A program made the position numbers and the translations under genes. From Sipunculus nudus (taxonomy: Eukaryota > Annelida > Sipuncula > Golfingiida > Sipunculidae), in assembly GCA_026874595.1 (NCBI GenBank), contig CM049306.1, positions 54,774,019 to 54,838,018 of the forward strand: a stretch of DNA of 64,000 nt, read 5' to 3'. The notes beneath the pieces were generated by a model that worked only from the letters and a program-made list of their open reading frames with translations, made no database searches and was not told the DNA's origin. The number at the start of each line of letters is the position of its first letter. The stretch's first letter is position 1. Shown here piece by piece: positions 57,301-64,000 of the stretch.

Positions 57301-59968
57301 ATTCTGTTAAAACTAGGCTTTTCAGAGGGCTGTATGTCATATAAATAATAAATATTATTTATATAATAAATACAAAGCTGTACACAAAACTGAGTTTACA
57401 GGTTTTTAATTATTTAATAAGAGTTTAATAAGTACAGAGACTCTGCCAAACTTAAAAACCTAATATACTTACTGATATTTTCACCGGTTTTACTAGAAGT
57501 CTCAAACACCTCGGCATTGATCTCTGAAATTAAGAATCATAATATATAGCCCAGTCCTAGGAAGGCTATCTCTTTTAACAGATAAGTTTTCATATAACAA
57601 GTACAACTAATGTTAGTCCTCTCCGGAAAAAAATTAAAGACAAAATGTGTATCAAAACCCCAAAGCAGAAAACCATTTTACTTTCAAAGGATGGTGTAAT
57701 AGTTAAAAATTAGATGTATCATGTCCATTAGTTATCAATATTTGTTATCTGAAAGGAGCACATTTTTACAACTGGCAAAATGTGCCACTTTTAGATAATC
57801 TTAAAGAAAAACATGTGTAGCCTTTTGATTTAAAAAGTATGGGTCTAACATCTGCAACCAATGAACTTATTGATAAATGGGATATCCTGCATGTTAAATA
57901 AAAAATATAGGCAGTTGATCATAAAATGTTCCATTAAGAAGCCACTTTTAATGAGCTAAATTCATGTGAAACATTTCTTTTACATATAAATACCAAGGAA
58001 ATTGGGCTTACAAGAAAGAAGATACAACAGGTAAAGCTTACATTACATATATCCATAAAATAAATAATACATAGGTTTATGCAATTTTTGAATTTTAGCA
58101 GCATTTATTGCAGAGAATTTTATCACATAAAAAAATACAGACAGCAGAATCAGTAATGTTAGTGATGGGCTGAAGATCACTTATGATCGATGATTGGTCA
58201 ATAGGTGTAAAACAATCTGCAGTAACATAACTAATTATAAAGTTGGCACATATCTTGGGCTTTGTGATGAGAAAATGCAGTGCTGCCAATGAGGATTTAA
58301 TGGAAAAAAAGTATAAAATTGTCTGAAAAAAGTATAAAAAATAAAATTCTATGCTAAATAGCATGGTTTTTGTATTATGTTACAGCATGCGATACTTCTA
58401 TTCTAAACAAGCTTCCAGTATGAAAATTTATATATTCCAGTATTTCATATATCCAGTGATTTTGTAAAACATTGGCAATGTTACAGAGAAACATTATTGC
58501 TAATGAAATGCCACTTTTATGAAATATTGACATAGCATGTCTACTGCACTCCATTAGTTCAAGTAAACAGCCTTTAATCACCACCTTTTGATGGTGATGA
58601 ATTTAGAAAAAAAAGTATAAAAAAGTATCCACACCTTAAAAAAATATGAAAAAAGTATAAAAAGAAGTCTTTCCTGAAACAAAATTATGTATAACAAGAA
58701 AATTCGAGGAATTAATGTCCCCCGCTTTGGGATCTTGTTGTTTATCATGCTTGATAAAGGACTGACAGACAGACATATAGACAGACAGACAGAAGCCAGA
58801 CACCCAAAAACAAATCCCAACCAGGGTAAGCATGAGAGCAATCACTGACCAAAATTTGAATGATATCGAATAATATTTAGGAAAGTTATCCCACAGAAAC
58901 GAAAACCTGACAAACTGACAGAGTGACAGACAGACGGATGGACATAAGCCAGACACTTCAAAACAAATCCAAACCAAGGTAAGCATGAGAGCAATCACTA
59001 ACCAAAATCTGAATGACACTAAATAATATTTAGGAAAGTTATAGCAGGGAAAAGAAACCTGACAGACGGACAGACAAAGTGACAGACAAGCAGACGCCAG
59101 ACACTCCAAAACCAATCCCAACCAAGGTATGCATGAGAGCAATCACTGCCCAAAATTTGAATGAAATCAGATAATATTTAGGAAAGTTATCGCACAGAAA
59201 GAAAACCTGACAGACAGACAGACAAAGTGACAGACAGACAGACAGACAGAAGGAAGCCAGACACTCCAAAATCAATCCCAACCAAGGTATGCTTGACAGC
59301 AATCACTGACCCAATTTTGGATGAAATCGGATAATATATAGGAAAGTTATCGCATGGAAATGAAACCTGATGGACGGACAGAGAGACAGACAGACAAACC
59401 CAAAACAATGTCCCCCGCATCCTCGGGGGGGGGGGGGGGGGGGGGGGGGACAAAAATTACAGAGTGGGAGCACTGGAAATGTATGCCCTCATTAAATTCA
59501 TGTGGGCAAACTGTAGACAAGTCTGTGTTTATAAATAACTTCATAATAAGGTTATGACACACACATAAAGGTTATAGAATTATTACATAAATTAGTAAAC
59601 AAGTGGGTCTTTATATCAGTTCAGGCAATGTATAAGTCTATGGTCAGAAATTACATTCTAATAAACAACTGATGAACTCTGATAAAAGTGAGCAGAGGTC
59701 AACCGATTTTTCCTGATGATGAATCATGAAACTACAACTGTTTTCCAGCACTATTTAATGGTCAAAGGGTGAATTTGCTGAATTCACTGAGGCTTTATCC
59801 CTGGTGTGAACTTTGGCCAAATGCCCAAGGCTTAACAATACCCCAGCATCACAAGATCTACTGACCTTCTGCGAAGTCTGTGGTCATGTGATAGTCCACT
59901 TCTCGATGCCTCCGTTGCCCATCCTTGACCAGATCAAGCTTTGTGCCACAGAGGTAGATTCTACAAGT
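54333..59968 (-). CDS. RAB24: RAB24 small GTPase, C-terminal half (four exons; 5' part not found)
   Basis: Four minus-strand exons join in frame to give about 94 residues matching the C-terminal half of RAB24: CRIYLCGTKLDL (G4 box, with the TKxD form typical of RAB24 instead of NKxD), a basic RRHREVDYH stretch, VFETSSKTGENI (G5 box), LFYKIAMDYI, an acidic linker and a tail ending KSKCLNCFS. RAB24 is a Rab GTPase linked to autophagy, with atypical GTP hydrolysis and poor prenylation in mammals (established knowledge). The exons for G1-G3 should lie at higher coordinates. I found none up to 64000, so they are probably outside the window or in introns I could not resolve. Introns carry a MITE and a tandem array. 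Confidence 0.9.
55930..56556. mobile_element. MITE with ~50-bp TIRs and TA target duplication, in a RAB24 intron
   Basis: Left CTATAGTCTGTTCCAGTTCC, CCTGTCCACCTG and TTTTTTCGCGATTAT; the inverted right end is CTCTAGTCCGTTCCTGTACC, CCTGTCCATCTG and ATTTTTCGCGATTAT. TA flanks both ends (55928-55929, 56557-56558), fitting the Tc1/mariner superfamily. It stops 14 bp from the donor of the neighbouring exon. A partial relative, TATAGTCTGTTCTATACCCT, lies at 51850. Confidence 0.85.
56571..56633 (-). CDS. RAB24: RAB24 exon (alpha-5 helix region)
   Basis: Acceptor TTCCTCATAG and donor GTAAAT on the minus strand. It gives (R)ELFYKIAMDYINEPPAEPE E, corresponding to the final helix of the G domain plus the start of the variable tail. 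Phases 1 in and 1 out match the neighbours. Confidence 0.9.
57473..57523 (-). CDS. RAB24: RAB24 exon with the G5 box
   Basis: Acceptor TTAATTTCAG and donor GTAAGT. Encodes (E)INAEVFETSSKTGENI. ETSSKTG is the G5 (SAK-like) guanine-binding loop. 51 bp, phase 1 at both borders. Confidence 0.92.
58718..59449. repeat. Tandem array of ~150-bp (CAGA)n-bearing units ending in poly-G
   Basis: Four units marked by GGTAWGCATGAGAGCAATCACT at 58825, 58978, 59126 and (GGTATGCTTGACAGC) 59286. Each also has TAGGAAAGTTATCGCA and a (GACA)n tract. The array begins with ATGTCCCCCGC and ends with the same ATGTCCCCCGC followed by a G-run to 59449. It lies in a RAB24 intron. The overlapping minus ORFs (58578-59453) are repeat readings. 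Confidence 0.9.
59866..59968 (-). CDS. RAB24: RAB24 exon with the G4 box
   Basis: Acceptor CTCATTACACAG and donor GTCAGT. Phase 0 in, phase 1 out. Encodes TCRIYLCGTKLDLVKDGQRR then HREVDYHMTTDFAE. The T-K-x-D form of the nucleotide-base-binding loop and the following basic stretch are hallmarks of RAB24. Confidence 0.92.
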
Positions 59969-62540
59969 CTGTGTAATGAGAAAATAATAAGCAGAGGATA
60001 AGATCAGAAGTAAACCAAACCAAGCTAATATAATTCACCTAAGGTTCTTGCATGTAGCAAAATACAGGGGCAGATTAAGGGGGTGCTGGTGGCCACCCTT
60101 TTTTACCTAAAAATCTTGGAACACTTTCCCTTCCCATAACCTCCTGCATCAGCCTTGCTGTCCAATAAGGAACAAATGCTGACATCCATACCTGTCCCTG
60201 TTAGTAACTTATGTTCCATTCAGTCTCCATATGTTATCTATCAGCTGTTTAATACATTGCACAGATATTTAGTCCAAGAATAGTAATTTTTTTAATAAAC
60301 TTTAAATATGTGTATGTGTTAAAATTGAATCGTAGCCACAGGTAAAAACAGGGTTCCCAGTATTTCTAGAAAATGAATTTCCTTAATCTCTCCTGAGTTT
60401 TCCTGAATGTATTTTTAAATTCCCTGATTTAACCCCAAGTTTTCAGTAATGTATAAATTTTGAATTCCTTGTTTTATCCCTGGGATTATTATATTGTATT
60501 TTAAAATTCTTTTAAAATTCTCTGATTTAATTATTTTGAAATGCCAGAATGATTCTTTTGAATTGATTTCAGGATATCAACACTGAACAAAACCTCTACT
60601 AAATCATACATTGGACCACCTGTTCACATGTTTGACAAAAACAGACTGACCGTTTTCTCCACTGTTGTCTGGTCAATCAACTTTCGAGACTTTTGACTCA
60701 TTTCTGGGATTTTTCTCGATTTCCCTTATGTCTCCCTGACTGAAAAAAACTCGTTTTCACTGATTTCTGGGAATCCTGGAAGGCTGGGGGTGGGAGAGGG
60801 GAGGGGTTCCTCTGAGGAGGGATTCATCCTTGGTGTGCGCATGGTTCCAAACAAACAAAGATCTCTACGATACAAAAAGAGTTCTTATCTCCTGGCAAAA
60901 TCTTTAAAACAGATCGATACCAAGAGATATCATACAATATATTGCACTTTATCCCTTACAACAGTTATAATGCATGTTAATGTGATACATTTGTGCATGT
61001 TACTGACTAAGAAATTCACAGCAAGTCATTGTTTGCCTTCATAATTTATGCAAATTAGTTAACTCAACAGGTGTTTATCTCAACATAAATTATGCAAATT
61101 AATGCATTTTAGTTTTGGTCTAGTACTACCTAAATGTAAATCTGTAAGTATGTTCCTAGTTATCAACTGTGTCTGATCTCAGCAGTACAAACATTCCAAT
61201 TAAATACAATCAATAATGAGAAAAAAAATAAATGGCCACCATGGTTATAATATAAATAAGTCAGACAGCGGGGGGATATGACTGGCATGCATGCGCATAA
61301 TAACTAAGTAAACACTAAAGTATAATATCACTGTAGTGATAAGAACATGCACTGTTAGTATCTGTATATCAGCAATTATACATACTTATTTAACCATATA
61401 CAAATAGACAATGATTATCATTGAAACACCTAAAAGTCATCAGTTCTCTGACATTTCTGTAAACTCCAAGTACTCCATATATATTAATCCTGTTATCATA
61501 TTTATATTATGATAAACAATTGCATAACATAAATCAAGGAAACTCATTCACTGTCATAAGAGTGATAATCCTTTGATCTTTGTGTACTGTTATAACAAGC
61601 TCAGGTAAATAAGTAAGATTTATTAACTCAGGATATAGCACATGATAAATTTAAAACAAATGAAACATACAACCATCATCTGAAATATAAGATCTAGCAG
61701 ACATTAACACCACCTGCCCAACCCCCTTATGCCTTGTGAAAGAGTGTCACACAAGTATTTACTACAATCATTACTATACCAGTATAAATGATTTATACAG
61801 GACAATTAAAAATTTTGTCATATCTTTATAGATGATTAGCTGTTCTGTCATAATTACAGCAAACAATTATATATTATGGTCTAGGAACTTAGGAAGAGAA
61901 CAAACATTATGGATTAAAATTAAATTTTGAAATTTAATGAAAATATTTTAAACTAATTCATTGAAACCTTAAAAATTAGAAGGGGTCACTTTTTAAAACT
62001 CCAAACTTGTGTCTTCTAGTTACTCATGAAAGCTCATATATATCATGTGCATAAACATAGTATTTTGACTATGAAACTGAATTTAAGTCTTTCTTTATTG
62101 ATAATTTCATAAACTTCCCATGCAAAAACCATTAGGGTGTCAGTATTAAAGCAACCAATCAGCTTCTGTACCTCGACTTTTTAAGGAACAGCTAAATCGT
62201 TCAACAAGAAGTAACTGTAGATGTTTTACATATAGGTCTGGTCTCACACTGGTGTGATTCCTATCATGTGCAATCAAAGCAATATTTATCCCACCTTAAG
62301 ACAAAGATGAGACAAAATATCACTGCCAATGCAGTAGAATGAGAGAAAATCAAAGGTTCAGCCTGCAGTAACAATTCAAATAAAATACAGTTGCATTATT
62401 ATTACATTAATCAACTACAAAAGAAAATGAAGCATACACAAAGAACTTAATAACCAGTTGTAAAGCTACAAAACTAATTTGGTCTGTACAGATAAGATAA
62501 AGCAGAAACTAGAATACGGGTAGTCGACAAGCGACTACGC
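59969..62540. other. Presumed RAB24 intron / upstream DNA, no exon seen
   Basis: AT-rich. Searching by eye for the minus-strand WDTAG (G3), YRGA and P-loop exons of RAB24 gave nothing. A patch around 60360-60780 repeats TTCCCTGATTT / TTTCTGGGATT motifs. A GC-rich AGGGGCAGATTAAGGGGGTG fragment at 60066 resembles small MITE ends elsewhere. Confidence 0.5.
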
Positions 62541-63693
62541 GTATCCGCCTAAATCAGAGTGGAACGGGTAAAGTGAGGCATGGATTGAGTGGCAAGGGGA
62601 AATAGAGTGTTGCATATTAGCATGGATGTCTGCAGCCAAATTGTGTATGTAGGTTGCCCCCCCCCCCCCCCCCCCCCCACCACAAAAACCAGAAAGCCGT
62701 CCAAGTTGTATACATATGCAAAATTTAAGGCAGATAAGTCAAACCACTACATGTATATGAGTGATTTTAGCCCGTGGCAGACAAACAGATGGACGCGGAG
62801 CAAAAATGGTTGCAGGTGAGTCCACCAGTTTTGCTTATGATAAAGAGCTATGTGAGAACTATACACATGCAAAACTTTGGCCCAATCGGTCAAACGGTTC
62901 CCAAGATATGAGCTTGGATGTCTGCTGCATAAACTAGAATGCAGGTGGTGCCACCTGTCATAAAATCAAGAGAGCTGTCGGGGATGTATAAACCTGCAAA
63001 ATTTTAGGCAGATATGTCAAACCACTGCCGAGATATGGGTGATTTTATCCCATAGCAGACAGACAGGAGCTGTGCAAAATTGGCTGCAGGTGGCGCCACC
63101 AGTTTTGCATATGATGAAGAGCTATGTGAGATCTATACACATGCAAAATTTTGGCCCAATCGATCAAACGGTTCCCGAGATATGAGCTTGGATGTCTGCA
63201 GCGTAAACGTGAACGTAGGTGGCGCCACCTGTCATAAAATCAGAAAAGCTATCCAGGATGTTTACGCATGCAGAATTTCAGGTGAAATAGTCAAGTCACT
63301 GCAGAGATATGAGTGATTTTTACCCAAGGCAGACGAACAGATGGACACTGTGCAAACATGGTCGCAGGTGGCGCCACCATTTTTTGTGTATGTTATAAAG
63401 CTCTCCAAGGGCTACATTTGTGCAAAAAAATTTTCCTGATCGGTCAAACGGTTCCCGAGATATGTGGGTTTATGTGTGGAAACAGACGCACAAACGGACG
63501 CAGAGCGCAGAGGAAAGGTCAGAGGTCAAAACAAAATCGGGGCGCAGCAGTTCACATGTGACCCGAACATAATCCCGGGTTTCGTTAAATTCCGCCCAGC
63601 GGTTACGGAGGAGATCTCTGGACACCTACGCGGCGGCGGCGATGGCGTGCAGCTGAAAACATAGTATTCGCAAAACTCTGTTTTGGCGGATAC
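62541..63693. mobile_element. TIR-bounded element with a core of ~275-bp tandem units
   Basis: The left GTATCCGCCTAAATCAGAGT and the inverted right end GTATCCGCCAAAACAGAGTT form a short inverted repeat. The body holds about three and a half units with GCAGGTGGCGCCACC (63086, 63365; GCAGGTGAGTCCACC at 62813), CAAACGGTTCCCGAGATATG and ATGAGCTTGGATGTCTGC (62908, 63181). A C-run sits at 62657-62679. The plus ORFs here are repeat readings. The layout resembles bivalve elements built from tandem cores; target duplication not identified. Confidence 0.65.
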
Positions 63694-64000
63694 AATTATT
63701 TACACTAAAGTTACTCAAAGGAGATTTTTGTACCAGTTACCAGGAAAAGAGAAAGCTAGATAATAAACTGTTGTAACACTGAAAGATTAGCATGTTTACA
63801 AAGTATATAAGTATTATCACTGAATCATCTTAGGTCTATTAACATATATCCAAAAACCTCCTGAGTATGTTATACTGATTTTGATGTTATAATCATATGA
63901 GGTATAATGTTTGTTGTATAAGCTGGGTTTTAACAGATGCACAGTGGGGTTAAAGCAATGCAAGGTTAACAGATAGCCAGGTTATATATAACCATCTATC

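Noticed and set aside
58578-59562. Apparent membrane proteins with repeated CLSVCLSVCLS on the minus strand
   Set aside because: Produced by (GACA)n tracts of the ~150-bp tandem array in a RAB24 intron.

Overview
This window reads as nuclear DNA of an AT-rich, repeat-laden eukaryote, most likely a marine invertebrate. A mollusc, probably a bivalve, is my best guess, from the intron-rich genes, tandem cores flanked by AC/TA microsatellites, (CAGA)n-bearing arrays and poly-G tracts. No bacterial-style operons, rRNA or CRISPR arrays are visible. Most open reading frames in the window are shadows of tandem or dispersed repeats, not genes.

Two spliced genes can be supported. (1) Minus strand, 54333-59968: the last four coding exons of RAB24, a small GTPase of the autophagy pathway, with canonical splice sites and phases that all fit; the 5' half was not found and probably lies beyond 64000. 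(2) Plus strand, 33985-41749: a signal-peptide exon, one or two cysteine-rich ectodomain exons, an exon resembling the start of a C-type-lectin-like fold, a transmembrane exon, a basic stop-transfer exon and a cytoplasmic tail with an ITIM-like tyrosine motif. This looks like a small single-pass immune-type receptor that I cannot assign to a named family. Its exon 2/exon 3 junction and 3' end are unresolved.

Layout. 1-1957 and 9276-11231 are near-identical copies of a ~1.95 kb unit. Copy 1 ends exactly where a decayed, 5'-truncated copy of a multicopy invertebrate protein family (HEEADTR / DTDV motifs, C-terminal Cys-rich tail) begins (1958-4401). 4900-9275 holds dispersed repeats, an ACCAA/TTGGT palindrome-rich island with an embedded tRNA-like sequence, and a ~480 bp direct repeat. 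11548-13150 is an internally deleted, Ginger-like integrase-type DNA transposon with recognisable TIRs, inserted in a TA microsatellite beside an eight-unit ~125 bp hairpin-bearing tandem array. 14.2-21.7 kb is old repeat debris. 21685-28447 is a three-copy, ~2.4 kb higher-order tandem repeat with a 25-bp minisatellite in each copy. 28.4-33.9 kb has no recognisable gene. 41.8-48.5 kb contains a ~110 bp tandem array, a 1.7 kb foldback transposon with a 5-bp target duplication, and a 2.8 kb, 20-bp minisatellite. 49-54 kb is mostly featureless with MITEs and microsatellites. 54.3-60 kb is the RAB24 region, carrying a TA-flanked MITE just 14 bp from one exon and a ~150 bp tandem array in an intron. 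62541-63693 is a TIR-bounded element whose body is ~275 bp tandem units.

No complete, novel multi-gene system is evident. The most interesting items are the putative ITIM-like receptor, the internally deleted Ginger-like element with palindromic subterminal repeats, and the foldback and tandem-core mobile elements.
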